Positions 1-13,371 of a DNA stretch of 64,000 nt are shown here, piece by piece. Where the stretch lies: positions 25,904,025 to 25,968,024 of the forward strand of contig OU612070.1 of assembly GCA_914767715.1 (NCBI GenBank), written 5' to 3'. Source of the stretch: Membranipora membranacea (lineage: Eukaryota > Bryozoa > Gymnolaemata > Cheilostomatida > Membraniporidae). The translations under genes and the position numbers were made by a program. Numbering within the stretch: the first letter of the stretch is position 1; the number at the start of each line of letters is the position of its first letter. Under the pieces are notes generated by a model, which saw only the letters and a list, made by a program, of their open reading frames with translations, had not been told where the DNA came from and ran no database searches.

Positions 1-1315
1 CTCATGTCAATTATTGCTACACAATCAAATGGCTGCAATTTCACAAATTGCTGTATACTTTTATTTAAGCAATGCGTGAAATAGACTACAGGTATAAATA
101 ACAAATTTCATTCATGGCAATAAAAGTTTTGGCGAAGAATAGGACGCCGACGGCCCTAGTTTCAGAAACTCGAGAGTACAGTGCTACCTTGTCTGAGGCA
201 AAGAAAGGAAAGGAAAGCTACTGACCTTGTCCAACATTAAATATCCTGATGTTCAGCCAATCAGAATTCAGAGTTGCTTCAACAACCAAGCTGTGAGGAA
301 AACCTCATTAAACAATAGAAGCCAACTCATAAATACACAAACAGTTTTAATCTAAAAAATCCATTTCTTACAAAATGGTAATTTCTCTGTGTTGGTTGGG
401 CAGTCGGATCAACAAAATATAATCAAAACCTCAACAAAACTTGTAGTAAAATGCAGGACTACAGAATTTGTACAGTTTAAAGCACATAGGGTTAGAATGA
501 TGATTTAAGGGAGAAATGGCTCATACTGACTCTCATGATTTTGACTGGGCATGAAGGTCACTGAAAAACTAGACTTTTGTTACCGCAAAGACATTGGAGT
601 AAGGCTAGTCTGAGCCCCCCCCCCCCCCAGACTTTTGCCCCCCTCCCCCTGCTTGACGGCCTGACGGCTAATTATCTGTCCTGGGCGAGTTTCAATTGAG
701 CCTGTACAAGGGCAAATTCTTATAGCAATGCTCAGTGGGTATAAGGCAGATAATTAATATTGGCTAATAGCTGTTTCAGCCAATCCCGCACTTATTTGTA
801 AGAGTAGCCACCAGAGGCAGGTAGCCAATCAGATTTACCTCGGAATTCCGAGAATCAATTTTACAGAAATCAGCTCATCCCTCAGTGCTGTGCATGCGCA
901 GAATTCAAATGGGTACTTACTCTTTAAATTTGTTGCTTTGATGTTGAGAGTGTAAGTTCTTAAACCTTTTGCTGTGTATAGCTCTTGTCACTCTGTCTGG
1001 ATGAATAAGCTGCAATGAATATGCTGTGACATACTATTATTATCAAACATTACTTTTCTAATGGAAAGCCAGAAAAATTCAAAAGCTTCATGTGAGATTT
1101 TAAGCCTTCTATGATCAAAACGAAGATGTTTGATGGTGAAAAACCACATGTCGCACTGGTATTCATTTGAAGCTTTAGACACAGTGTCGCAGTGTCGGTG
1201 CAGTTAGTTAATTAAATTTGTTAACTTTTAGTTACAGCATCTGGTTATCATTGCTAACCTAGTATAGAAAGTGTCACTCATCATACCGAAAAATAATTTA
1301 GTTATTAAAATCTAA
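1..1315. other. Duplicated non-coding lead of block A
   Basis: No gene is supported here. The stretch is duplicated at 26,561-27,870. It contains a run of 14 C at 615-628 followed by a second C-rich patch. A 64-codon minus-strand ORF (988-1182) is open in both copies, but most differences between the copies change the amino acid, so it is not treated as a gene. After about 1,315 the two copies part. Confidence 0.6.
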
Positions 1316-2459
1316 AATCTATTTTGGTCCAATCACCTTATGGGTTAACTCTCTCCTCATTTAAAACCTAGAATTAAAACAGGAACAAAACTGCACCTCC
1401 CTCGCTTATAAGTAGCCACATCGGCATTTATAAAAAAAACAAAGCTGTCATTCTCAATGTGATGGTACAGCAGCAACACCCTTTATTATTTCATGAAAGG
1501 AAGAACATCAAGGGCAATACTTCAAAAGATTGACAAACTACTAACCTTTTCTGTTTTCTGATGTTTCTCTTTCCCTGTCCTGCCAGTTGAATTTACAGAT
1601 ATGCTACACAGAGTAGGATACATAAGAGGTATATCGTTACTCTGTGATTTGTTAGCAGTCTCAAATCGCATCTTGAATTCAGAGACAGAGCTATAGATCA
1701 AGCAAATAACATGTCATTGTTACGATGTTGATCAAATTCGATAATCTCTAAGTTTAAATTTCTTTCCAAATAATTTTCATCTCACATTTTCCTTCTTCAA
1801 TTATTGTGATGTAACTTTGCAGAGTGAGTCGCTTTTAGTTAGCCGTTAGACATCATGGCTGATTTTACCAATGCAATGTATACAAAAAATAATGTATGTG
1901 GAAATTGCCAAAGATTAGTGCATTGTGTCGCTCACAATCCACTTTACCTTTGGAGGATTACTTTGGAACTGACTCAATGATTCAGGAACACAAGATCCTT
2001 ATTCTCAAATAATCAAGCCTTAGCATACCTAGATTTTATTCAAAGTCAATGAATGCACAAATTTAGTAACTGTGGTGGATGCAATGACGATCAAAATTAT
2101 AGTATAGATTAAATTAAAATCATTAATGGTAATTGATGATCAATTATGTTGACAAACTCTGTATTGTCAAAAATGTCCATGGTGGTAATTTTTAATTTGA
2201 TGATGGTTTGAGGACAGTGCTGGTTAAAATTGCCTATATTTCACCTTTTAAAATTTGACTGTTAACTGGTCTGGACATCCAAAACACGTTTACTGGAAAA
2301 TGGTAGAAGAAATTCCTATCAAACTCATACAGAACCATACTTGATTTTTTGACTGATAGGTGTATTTGTTATTGCTGTGTTGTCATTTTATAAGGCACCA
2401 CCCGAGATATTGAATAAACATTACACCAGGTTTGAGAAAGTTATACCTCCACCCAACCT
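1316..2459. other. Non-coding spacer upstream of the RT remnant
   Basis: Bases 1,316-1,444 have no counterpart in block B, where about 2.1 kb of different sequence occupies the position. From 1,445 the block A/B match resumes (29,948 in B) and continues into the reverse-transcriptase remnant. I see no coding signal. The part next to the RT remnant may be decayed 5' sequence of the same retrotransposon, but no endonuclease motif was recognised. Confidence 0.5.
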
Positions 2460-3835
2460 CCATCAGTCTCCAGTGACAAAGTGCTGAAAAGCTTGAGATC
2501 GGTCAATATACGTAAAAGTACTGGACCTGACAACATCCCGAATAAGCTGTTGAAAACTGCAGCGTACAGCCTCTCAGAGCCTCTATGCGATCTGTTTAAC
2601 AACTGCATTTCTCAGGGAGTCTTCCCTTATTATGGAAGTTGTCTACCATCATCCCTATTCCAAAGAATGCAGGGGCTAGCAAGCCAAAAGAGTTCTGTCC
2701 GATCGCACTCACCCCTACAATATCTAAGGTATTTGAAAAGCTTTCTGCTACAGTTTCTCAAACCAAGTCTCACCAATAATACTCAGTTTGCATATCAGCA
2801 GCACCGCTCCACTGAATATGCACCAGCATCCCTACTAGACATAGTCACAGAACATCTTGACAATAATGCTAAGAATCATGCGAGATATCATTTATAGACT
2901 ACTCAAGTGCATTCAATACTATCAGCCCTACCACACTCTGCAACCAGCTGCAAGAAGCCAGTCTGAATCCCACAATACTCAACCTTGTATATGACCTTAT
3001 GACAAACCGCTCTCAGAAGGTTCTCACTGAACAGGGCCTCTCATCCGCACTAACTACCTCTGTCGGAACTCCACAAGGTTGTGTTATCAGTCCCCTTCTT
3101 TTTTGAATATATGTACAGCATATGCCTAAGCCTAGCTCTGGTAACTTTCATCTGATTAAATATGCTGACGACACAGTACTGATTGAGCTTTTGTCGAGAA
3201 GTGATGTTTCATGTATGTGTAATGCTGCCCAAGATTTGGCTGATTGGTGTCATGATAATGATCTATTTTTGAATGTGTCAAAGACAAAGGAGCTTATATT
3301 GTGCAATCTTAGAGACAATCCTGTACATGATAGCTCAGTTATCAATGGTAATAATGTAGACCAGGTTAACAGTTTTAAATACTTAGGTACTATTATTGAC
3401 AAAAAGCTTAAGTTCCAAGAACATTCCATCGAAGTCATCAAAAAGCCCGCAAGAGACTTTACATCATGAAGAAGCTGTATTCAATGCATATAGCTGTGCC
3501 TCTTACAATGCAATGCTATACTACTTTTATTGAATGTATATTTTTGTACCACCTTAGCACTCTATATGGCCACTTATCCTCGTCATCTAGGAAATCGCTC
3601 AATAGAGTTATAAGCCTCGCAGGCTATCTAGGTAGCTGCAAGTTTGACACCATCGAGGCAATATACGAAAGAGTGATGAAAACAAGATGCCTCAGATTCG
3701 TAGCTACTGACCACGCTGACCCAGTTTTTATATGCGATAAACTTCCGTGTGGTCGATACAGAGCAATCAGGGCGAGGGTCAACATACGAACTGACTGTTT
3801 CTGATCCCTCTGTGTGCGGAAGTTAAATAGTATAC
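2460..3835 (+). pseudogene. Non-LTR retrotransposon reverse transcriptase remnant (copy A)
   Basis: This is a decayed reverse transcriptase of the L2/CR1-like type, which in life copies element RNA into DNA at the target site. Visible parts, in order: fingers motif KSTGPDNIPNKLLK (about 2,510-2,550), a motif-A-like FIDYSSAFNTISP (about 2,890-2,930), GTPQGCVISPLLF (3,065-3,103), the catalytic YADD (3,161-3,172), a KTKELIL stretch, FKYLG, and a C-terminal LPCGRYR region near 3,750. Frameshifts and stops fall at about 2,620, 2,897, 3,104 and 3,470, so no protein is made. The nuclease domain and the 5' part are missing. The same breaks occur in copy B, so the element was dead before the duplication. 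The clade call rests on motif style only. Confidence 0.88.
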
Positions 3836-4114
3836 TTTTTTTTGCCAACTAGTGATAATTCTTACTGTTTATTTTTTTTCAATTTTTAAAACCAACCACA
3901 CCAAAACATTTTAGTGTTTACACCATAACTTTTATTGCTCAGCGAAAACAAAATATTTCTCAAATATGAGACCGTAATAAACGATCGTCATCATGTAATT
4001 GATATTTATCAACAACCAACCAGAGTTTAGAAAGTGCTACATCCCAAAAATAAATTTTAAAAACCAAACATTATAATATATGATTGAGGAAAACTCTATG
4101 CTTCTAAATGCAAA
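3836..4114. other. Spacer after the RT remnant
   Basis: AT-rich sequence shared with block B (to about 32,620). It may include the 3' UTR of the dead retrotransposon. No gene is visible. Confidence 0.4.
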
Positions 4115-6104
4115 TAAGACAGTTATCAACATGCCAACATTGCCATTGGAAACTACATAACTCTAATGCGTCATATCGATGCATGGCAAACATTTATATT
4201 GATGAATTGTAAAATGATCATCTTTAAATAGTTTGACATGCTCCTAATTAGGACACACCCGATATCTTCATTCAGAGTATGTCATACATCCTAGGGAACT
4301 AGAATGCATCCTAGATGGGTTTGGCCAAAAATGACATCTTCAACTTTGTGTGCACCAAGCTGCCAAAACTGGATCTGACAGTAGTTAGCCATTGGCAGTG
4401 ACACTTCGATCTTAATATCTCTTATTGTTGAATCTTGTGCCAATTACCACTTCATATCCTGGTCCTTCTATAAATGATTTAATATAGACACCTCAGTAAA
4501 GCCTTGCTGTTTATGTTAAACCGCATTTATCTCTTTATTCACCAAAAAATTAAGTAATAGCTGAGCTGAGGAACTGTCTCCTTGATGATAGTATTAAGCA
4601 GGTGGAGGTGAATGCAGCAGTGCAAGCTAGTGACAGGGACAAGTTTTTATTTCATCATTCAGGCTTGCCTCTGTAAACTTTTATAAACTTAGTGACAACA
4701 ATGTGATGATGATGGCGTCAGTATCAACTGAAAAGAAACCAGTAACTGAGTAATTAGGGCAATGAACTCCCTCTCCTTAAGGAAGGACAATATACGTCTT
4801 GTTGAGGGCGTGACATAATGTGATGAACTAGACATTTGGCCTATTAAATGCACAATAAAAACATTTAATGTATTTATTAATTTATATGGTGAATACCCTG
4901 TTTACATGTGATATACAGAACAGTTTCATAAATCTTTACTTGTGACCGCTAGTTGACACAAGGGAGACAATTCATATTCAGCTATTGTGATTGGTAATTG
5001 AATGCAATAACAAGGTTTTACAACTTAGCCCAATGCTAACATTTAGATCAGTTTGCAAAAAGGATAAGATGTGAATGATAAAAAACCAGAGAGATAGATC
5101 CCGAGTTTGTCATTCAGTACGTTTGTTTTGAATGGATACATATGGTTGGTGTGTGATTAGTAAGGGACCTTGTTAGGTCAGAAAGACTGAGCTGGTGAAC
5201 AGAAATGGCCTATAAACCATCAGTATGAGCTGGATATGAAAACCATTAGAGGCGTTAAGTTACCCTGTATAGGTAAGTTAAGTGAGCTAGTTAGTGGTCA
5301 TGGCCTGTAAACCATTTGTATGTGCGCTCAATATAAATTGTGGAATACCACCAGTCATTGGTTTTCCTGCAACATCCCAGAACACCAGTCGGGGTTTTCC
5401 GACTATGTGTCAGGGACAATCCAGAATGCCTGTGTTCCAAGAGCTATGCCACTTTTTGGACCTCACCTGTTGCAAGTTTTAATTTAACGGTATGCTATTA
5501 TATTTGCTACCCATTTTGTGTAGGTGAGTTTAGATATCATTTTTGTGATTAGATACATTTCTGTGATTAAGTGTTACCTAAACAGCAAGATAAGCCTTTA
5601 CTTAGGTGGCAATATAACATCATTCAACTGAGGGACTAGAGGACCAGGATATCAAGTGGCGATTGGCACTAGATGGTTATTCATCCTAATAATAAAACGG
5701 TACATCTAGAGTTCAATGCTGAGTAATTATTTATATAATGTCGATGGGGCCTTTGACGTACTTTGCTTATATTTTGGCCAAACTGCCACTTCCACTTGTA
5801 TAGTCGTGGAAATTCCTTATCAATTTTGTGAAACTAGAATGAAAGTTTTCCAGTGATGATAGTCAAATCATGGCCACTTGTTACCAGAATTTGACTCTTC
5901 CTCTACTGACAATAGATTTATATTTATCAAGCTATTTAATTCTCATCATTTCAAGATTCATCACTATAAATTTTAAAGCATCTATCAACATGCCAACATC
6001 CCCATTGGAAACTATATAAAACTAATGTGTCATATCAATGCATGGCAAACATTTATATTGATTAATAAAATGATAATCTTTAAATAATTTGACATGGGCC
6101 TAAT

Positions 6105-6872
6105 GGGGTTGTGTTTTTCGGAGTAATCTCCTTTGATTATTTACAGATGGGACCATACTTTTGCAAAGCTTTATATAAGCCATAAAGGAATGAAATGAGA
6201 CCTTTTGATGTAAAAAGTCCTCGGTTTCTGCTAACTACAATTGATATTTTTATTCGGTAATCCAAAAATCTGACCTAGATGATGAAATAAAAAAGTATCG
6301 GATAATCTTAATTTTTAATACAATTAAGATTGAATAATAATACAAAAGATTATAAAAACCTGATCAATCACAATGGAATTCAATGTCAGGAAGGAAGGTG
6401 TCATGAAATATACAGCTAAATTTGTTTTGCAAAAATACCATATATATATTAAGTTATCGTATTAAATATGAAATTGTTTTGTATAACAATAACATAAAAT
6501 ATATATATGTTATTCTGAATTTTCTTTCTGCAATCAATATTTTCAGTTGTTAGTTAGTTATAGTTGGATTTATACAATATTCAAAATTCAAAGCTGGAAT
6601 ATTATTATTTCTCTTTATTTTAATGATATATTTATCATATTATATAGTATAATAAATATCAAATTAAATTCGAAGTCAATTTTTGTCTCATAAAGTGGGT
6701 CAGCATAATCCGCCTATGAAATTGCCCTCATTTTGTTTCTATCTTAATTTCCCTGGCTGCCAGACCAAAAAGTGTGATCTGCTGCAACGATAGCTTATAT
6801 AAAAAAGTGCCAATTTATGGTCTCATCTGTTCAGCGCCCCCTATAATAAGGGACAACTCCCGACACAACCCC
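6105..6872. mobile_element. 768-bp TIR element (MITE-like) inside a tandem unit
   Basis: The ends are inverted repeats: GGGGTTGTGT at the left and ACACAACCCC at the right, with weaker similarity further in. The empty site in other units reads CCTAATTAGG; the filled site reads CCTAAT, the element, then ATTAGG, which implies a 2-bp AT target duplication. The interior is very AT-rich and has no transposase ORF, so it is non-autonomous. A full copy lies at 34,601 and truncated copies at 10,588 and 40,766. Confidence 0.75.
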
Positions 6873-9800
6873 ATTAGGTACACACAGCACGTGATATCCT
6901 CATTCAGAGTATGTCATACATCCTAGGGAACTAGAATGCATCCCAGATGCGTATGGCCATAAATGACATCTTCAACTGTGTGTGCAGCAAGCTGCCAAAA
7001 CTGGACCTGACACTAGTTAGCCATTGGCAGTGACACTTTGATATTCATAAATGACATCTATTATTATTGAATCTGGTGCCAATTACCACTTCATATTATA
7101 CTGGTCCTTCTATAAATGATTTAATATAGACACCTCAGTAAAGCCTTGCTGTTTGGGTTAAACCGCATTAATCTCGTTATTCACCAAGAAAATAAATAAT
7201 AGCTGAGCTGAGGTACTGTCTCCTTGATGAGAGTATTAAGCAGGTGAAAGTGAATGCAGCAGTGCAAGCTAGCAACAGGGACGAGTTTTGATTTCACCAT
7301 TCAGGTTTGCCTCTGCAAGCTATTATAAACTTAGTGACAACAATGTGATGATGATGCCGTCAGTATCAACTGAAAAGAAACCAGTAACTGAGTAATTAGG
7401 GTATTAGACTCCTTCTCCTTAAGGAAGAACAATATACGTCTTGTTGAGGGCGTGACATAAGGTGATGAACTAGACATTTGGCCTGTTAAATGCATAATAA
7501 AAACATTTAATGTATTTATTATTTTATATGGTGAATATCCTGTTTACATGTGATATACAGAACAGTTTTATAAATCTTTACTTGTGACCGCTAGTTGACA
7601 CAAGGGAGACAATTCATATTCAGCTATTGTGGTTGGTAATTGCATGCAATAACAAGGTTTTACAACTTAGCCTAACGCTAACGTTTAGATCAGTGTGCAA
7701 AAAGGTTTAGATGTGAATGATAAAAACCAGAGAGATAGATCCCGAGTTTGTCATTCAGTACGTTTGTTTTGAATGGATACATATGGTTGGTGTGTGATTA
7801 GTAAGGGACCTTGTTAGGCCAGAAAGACTGAGCTGGTGAAATGAAATGGCCTATAAACCATCAGTTTAAGCTCGATATGATTACCATGAGAGGCCAGTTA
7901 GTAACCTTGTTCAGGTAAGTTAAGTGAGCTAGTTAGTGGTCATGGCCTGTAAACCATTTGTAAGTGTGCTCAATATAAGTTGTGGAATACCACCACTCAT
8001 CGGTTTTCCTGCAACATCCCAGAACACCAGTCAGGGTTTTCTGACTATGTGTCAGGGACAACCCAGAACACCTGTGTTCCAAGAGCTATGCCACTTTTTG
8101 GACCTCACCTTTTGCAAGTTTTAACTTAACGGTGTGCTATAATATCTCCTACCCATTTTGTACAGATGAGTTTGGATATCATTTTTGTGATTAGATACAT
8201 TTCTGTGGTTAAGTGTTACCTAAACAGCAAGATAAGCCTTTACTTAGGTGGCAATATAACATCATTCAACTGAGGGACTAGAGGACCAGGATATCAAGTG
8301 GCGATTGGCAATTTTTATTCATCCTAATAATAATACCGTACATCTAGAGTTCAATGTTGAGTATTCATTTATATAATGTCGATGGGGCCTTTGACGTACT
8401 TTTTTTATATTATGGCCAAACTGCCACTTCCACTTGTATAGTTGTGGAAATTCCTTATCAATTTTGTGAAACTAGAATGAAAGTTTTCCAGTGATGATAG
8501 TCAAATTATGGCCACTTGTTACCAGAGTTTGACACTTCCTCTAATGATAATAGATTTATATTTATCAAGCTATTTAATTCTCATCATTTCAAGATTCATC
8601 ACTATAAATTTTAAAGCATCTATCAACATGCCAACATCTCCATTGGAAACTATATAATTCTAATGTGTCATATCAATGCATGGCAAACATTTATATTGAT
8701 TAATTGTAAATAATGATAATCTTTAAATAGTTTGACATGCTCCTAATTAGGGACACACAGCATGCGATATCTTCATTCAGAGTATGTCATACATCCTAGG
8801 GAGCTGGAATGCATCCTAGATGCGTTTGGCCAAAAATGACATCTTCAACTTTGTGTGCAGCGAGCTGCCAAAACTGGATCTGACACTAGTTAGCCATTGG
8901 CAGTGACACTTTGATCTTAATAGCTATTCTTATTGAATCTGGTGCCAATTACCACTTCATATCCTGGTCCTTCTATAAATGATTTAATATAGACACCTCA
9001 GTAAAGCCTTGCGATTTGGGTTAAACCGCAATTATCTCTTTATTCACCAAAAAAATAAGTAATAGCTGAGCTGAGGTACTGTATCTTTGATGATAGTGGT
9101 AAGCAGGTGGAGGTGAATGCAGCAGTACAAGCTAGCAACAGGGACGAGTTTTGATTCCACCATTCAGGTTTGCCTCTGTAAGCTATTATAAACTTAGTGA
9201 CAACAATGTGATGATGTATGCCGTCACTATCAAGTGAAAAGAAACCAGTAACTGAGTAATTAGGGTATTAGACTCTCTCTCCTTAAGGAAGGACAATATG
9301 CTTGTTGAGGGCGTTACATAATGTGATGAACTTGACATTTGGCCTGTTAAATGCATAATAAAAACATTTAATGTATTTATTATTTTATATGGTGAATATC
9401 CTGTTTACATGTGATATACAGAACAGTTTTATAAATCTTTACATGTGACCGCTAGTAGACACAAGGGAGACAATTCATATTCAGCTATTGTGATTCGCAA
9501 TTGAATGCAATAACAAGGTTTTACAACTTAACCCAAAGCTAACGTTTAGATCAGTGTGCAAGAAGGTTTAGATGAGAATGATAAAATCCAGAGAGATATA
9601 TGTCGCGTTTGTCATTCAGTACGTTTGTTTTGAATGGACACATATGGTTGGTGTGTGATTAGTAAGGGACCTTGTTAGGTCAGAAAGACTGAGCTGGTGA
9701 AAAGAAATGGCCTATAAACCATCAGTATGAGCTTGATATGAATCCCATGAGAGGCGAGTTAGTTACCTTGTTTAGGTAAGTTAAGTGAGCTAGTTAGTGG

Positions 9801-10587
9801 TCATGGCCTGTAAAGCATTTGCAAGTGTGTTCAGTCATTGGTTTTCCTGCAACATCCCAGAACACCAGTCGGGGTTTTCCGACTATGTGTCAGGGACAAT
9901 CCAGAATGCCTGTGTTCCAAGAGCTATGCCACTTTTTGGACCTCACCTGTTGCAAGTTTTAACTTAACGGTATGCTATTATATTTGCTACCCATTTTGTG
10001 TAGGTGAGTTTAGATATCATTTTTGTGATTAGATACATTTCTGTGGTTAAGTGTTACCTAAACAGCAAGATAAGCCTTTACTTAGGTGGCAATATAACAT
10101 CATTCAACTGAGGGACTAGAGGGCCAGGATATCAAGTGGCGATTGGCACCAGATTTTTATTCATCCTAATAATAAAACGGTACATCTAGAGTTCAATGCT
10201 GAGTAATTATTTATATAAAAATGTTGATGGGGCCTTTGACGTACTTTGCTTATATTTTGGCCAAACTGCCACTTCCACTTGTATAGTCGTGGAAATTCCT
10301 TATCAATTTTGTGAAACTAGAATGAAAGTTTTCCAGTGATGATAGTCAAATCATGGCCACTTGTTCTCAGAGTTTGACTCTTCCTCTACTGATAATAGAT
10401 TTATATTTATCAAGCTATTCAATTCTCATCATTTCACAATTCATCACTATAAATTTTAAAGCATCTATCAACATGCCAACATCCCCATTGGAAACTATAT
10501 AACACTAATGTGTCATATCAATGCATGGCAAACATTTATATTGATTAATAAAATGATAATCTTTGAATAATTTGACATGGGCCTAAT

Positions 10588-10941
10588 GGGGTTGTGTTTT
10601 TCGGAGTAATCTCCCTTGATTATTTACAGATGAGACCATACTTATGCAAAGTTTTATATAAGCCATAAAGGAAGCAGATGAGACCTTTTGCTGTAAAAAC
10701 TCCTCGGTTTCTGCTAACTACAATTGATATTTTTATTCGGTAATCCAAAAATCTGACCTATATGCTGAATTAAAAAAGTATCGGAAAATCTTAATTTTTA
10801 ATACAATTAAGATTGAATAATAATACAAAAATTATCAAAACCTGATCAATCACAATGAAATTCAGTGTCAGGAAGGAAGGTGTCATGAAATATACAGCTA
10901 AATTTGTTTTGCAAAAATACCATATATATATTAAGTTATCG
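10588..10941. mobile_element. Truncated copy of the GGGGTTGTGT TIR element
   Basis: Only the left ~350 bp is present. It joins directly to the ATTAGAAACTATATAA region of the tandem unit at about 10,941. The copy at 40,766-41,119 has the same truncation point, so the deletion predates the block duplication. Confidence 0.75.
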
Positions 10942-11310
10942 CCATTAGAAACTATATAACTATAATGCGCCATATCAATGCGTTGCAAACATTTATATTG
11001 TTTAATTGTAAAATGATAATCTTTAAATAGTTTGACATGCACCTAATTAAGGACACACAGCATGCGATATCCTCATTCAGAGTATGTCATACATTCTAGG
11101 GAACTAGAATGATGCATATGGCCATAAATGATATCTTCAACTTTGTGTGCAGCAAGCTGCCAAAACTGGATCTGATACTAGTTAGCCATTGGCAGTGACA
11201 CTTTGTTTGATCTCAATAAATGACATCTATTATTATTGAATCTGGTGCCAATTACCACTTCATATCCTGGACCTTCTATGAATGATTTAATATAGACACC
11301 TCAGTAAACC

Positions 11311-12780
11311 TTGACCATGTTGGTCCCTAAAAACGAGCAGCAAACTATTTTTATTTATCAATTATAAGCTGCTGCTTTTCCAGCATGGCAATTAGGTCTC
11401 CATCGGCATTCTTTTAGTTTAAGTGAATTGACATATTATTACTATACTTACAAATTTTACTATACTTACATATTTTACTATACTTACATATTTTACTAAA
11501 CTTACAAATTTACTATGTTTACATATTTTACTATACATACATATTTTACTATACTTACATACTTATGTAATAACAGAATTATATTGAAATATTTACCTGC
11601 CACTAAACTAAACTAAACTATTTGTAAGGCATCACAAAACTTGACATCATGTATTATCTCGTTATTTACTCAAAGTCTGGCTGGTCATATAAGGTCTACC
11701 TAATCAAATTAGTAATCAAAGACGAAGATCGAGTTATCAGGAATTTTGGTTTGACTACGTAACACTTGTTTCTAGATCTTCAAAGTTAACTGACAAATGA
11801 ATGTAGGATAATTATAGTTTTCAAGCTTCTGTGTCATGCTTTACAACCAAAAGAGTCATAGAGGTAGCACAATTTCTTGGATGTTATCGTGTGATATTTT
11901 CCTTACAAGGATCTGATTGTCAATGAAAGTCAAAAGACTCAATCATACAATTAATTTAATTCATAAACATTTCTTAGATTTTCATAACTAACATAAATGG
12001 TGATATAAATGCTCAGCCAAGACGATGAAAAAGTATCAACAACTTTTTACAGCCATCTTTTGAAAAATTTTGGAAATAACAAGAAGAGAATACAAGTCAC
12101 TGAGCGAATGATATCCTTGTCCTACTGGGTCCTCTGTTAAGTGATTATACATACTGAATTATGATATCATATTCATCAAAGGGTAATCTCTCTGATTAGG
12201 TAACATCTTGGCCTGCCTAAGGACAGAGAGAAATCTGGCATCTCATAAGACTTAGTCTGCAACATGCACTTGCTATTTTTCATCATGATAACTCACATTT
12301 CTTAGATTACAGGTAGATAAATGTATAGGGCTGTCTCTGTAAGATGGTCTATCTTCAGGAGCCAAAATTGATAATATGAATTGATAATATAAATTTGATT
12401 TTTACTGCAGACCACAGAATATCAGGTTTTGTTTGCTCTCAGGTCTGCTTCCACTTCTCTTCATGTTTCAATTCTGCAGATATCGAAACTTCAGGCAATC
12501 AAATTTTATTTCAGGCTTAGGTGCTCACCTTATTGTGCAACATTAATTTGTTGTGATGGTAATAAGTGGAAAAATATTTTGAGGACAATGTATTTATTCG
12601 CTGTTGAGAATAATGAAGCATTAATCAAATAATTAATAAACAAGCAAATCAACTGAGCAATAAATAGTTTGTCTCCAAAAACAGATTTTTCAAAACTATG
12701 TTATTATCATGCAAAAACTGAAAGATCAGTGCTTTACAATGACAAATTTAGTTTGGATGGTTATCATCTACATAATAACT
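11311..12780. other. Spacer between tandem array and peptide gene (block A)
   Basis: Non-coding sequence shared with block B. It contains the 18-bp minisatellite at 11,433-11,575. Nearer the peptide gene it probably includes the gene's 3' UTR: TTTATT at about 12,588 would be an AATAAA on the minus strand. A 67-codon plus-strand ORF at 12,429 has no recognisable features. Confidence 0.5.
11433..11575. repeat. 18-bp minisatellite (block A)
   Basis: About seven imperfect copies of TTACTATACTTACATATT. The block B array at 41,613-41,755 has about eight, so copy number changed after duplication. Confidence 0.85.
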
Positions 12781-13371
12781 CTATTTATAGAAACAGCAGC
12801 ATGTAGTCTGGCAGTTTCCACCTGACCAACCAACTTTTTGACATTCAGTCTCACAGGCCTTGCCTGCACAACTACTCCAATCATTAGCACTTTTCTGTTC
12901 CCCTGTACAGCCAGCGCAGGCATCTGCAGATTCCACTGAAAGAGATTTTGGATGGTGAACACATGATTCTGCAGCGAAACTGTTTACAATCATCAAATGG
13001 GTAATTCTTTTATAATGTCATAGCACACATATGGTGAACACTTGATACGGTGTTGAGAATTAACAGGGTATTTTTTGTGATGTGAGGTGAAGGCAAACAC
13101 CACTTTCAGCTCCAAGAGATTATTTGTGGTCAATGACAAACTAAATTTTAAAGGCCAAATACAGCACAGACCTTCTCTTATGAAACAAGGCCAATAAATC
13201 TTAGATTATCAAAAAACTTTGAAGCATCTGATGGCTGAATTTCAACTGGATTGATTGAACCAGAAATGGAGTGATAGAAAGAAATAAATGTGAGCAAGAA
13301 TAGTACTTACCAACTGAGAATAACGCAGCTGCGATCACCATAATGAAGAAAAGTCTTGCAAGGTTTGCCAC
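12781..13371 (-). CDS. Cysteine-rich secreted peptide gene, copy A (start codon lost)
   Basis: Two exons on the minus strand: 13,311-13,371 (61 nt) and 12,781-12,935 (155 nt, stop at 12,781-12,783). The intron has a GTAAGT donor and a pyrimidine-rich CTCTTTCAG acceptor; it splits a codon after its first base. Exon 1 encodes a hydrophobic signal peptide. Exon 2 encodes the mature part with nine cysteines ending in a CCC run. The codon aligned to the start in copy B is GTG here, with an in-frame stop two codons upstream. The next in-frame ATG is ten codons in and would leave a much shortened signal peptide. The frame is otherwise open and differs from copy B at only a few residues. It may be a fresh pseudogene or use the internal start. 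The family is not recognised; small cysteine-stabilised secreted peptides include defence and venom-like types, but no function is claimed. Confidence 0.6.

Larger units (their letters stand above)
4115..11310. repeat. Tandem array of ~1.86-kb units (block A)
   Basis: About three and a half head-to-tail copies of a 1.86-kb unit. Taking TGCATAATAAAAAC as phase marker, units begin at about 4,850, 7,491 and 9,352. The first interval is 2.64 kb because a 768-bp TIR element sits inside that unit; the next is 1.86 kb. The array starts with a partial unit near 4,115 and ends in a partial unit near 11,310. Short ORFs starting MACKPF recur in each unit, but small indels shift their frame between copies, so the unit looks non-coding. 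No TIR or clear terminal hairpin was found for the unit itself. Confidence 0.92.
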
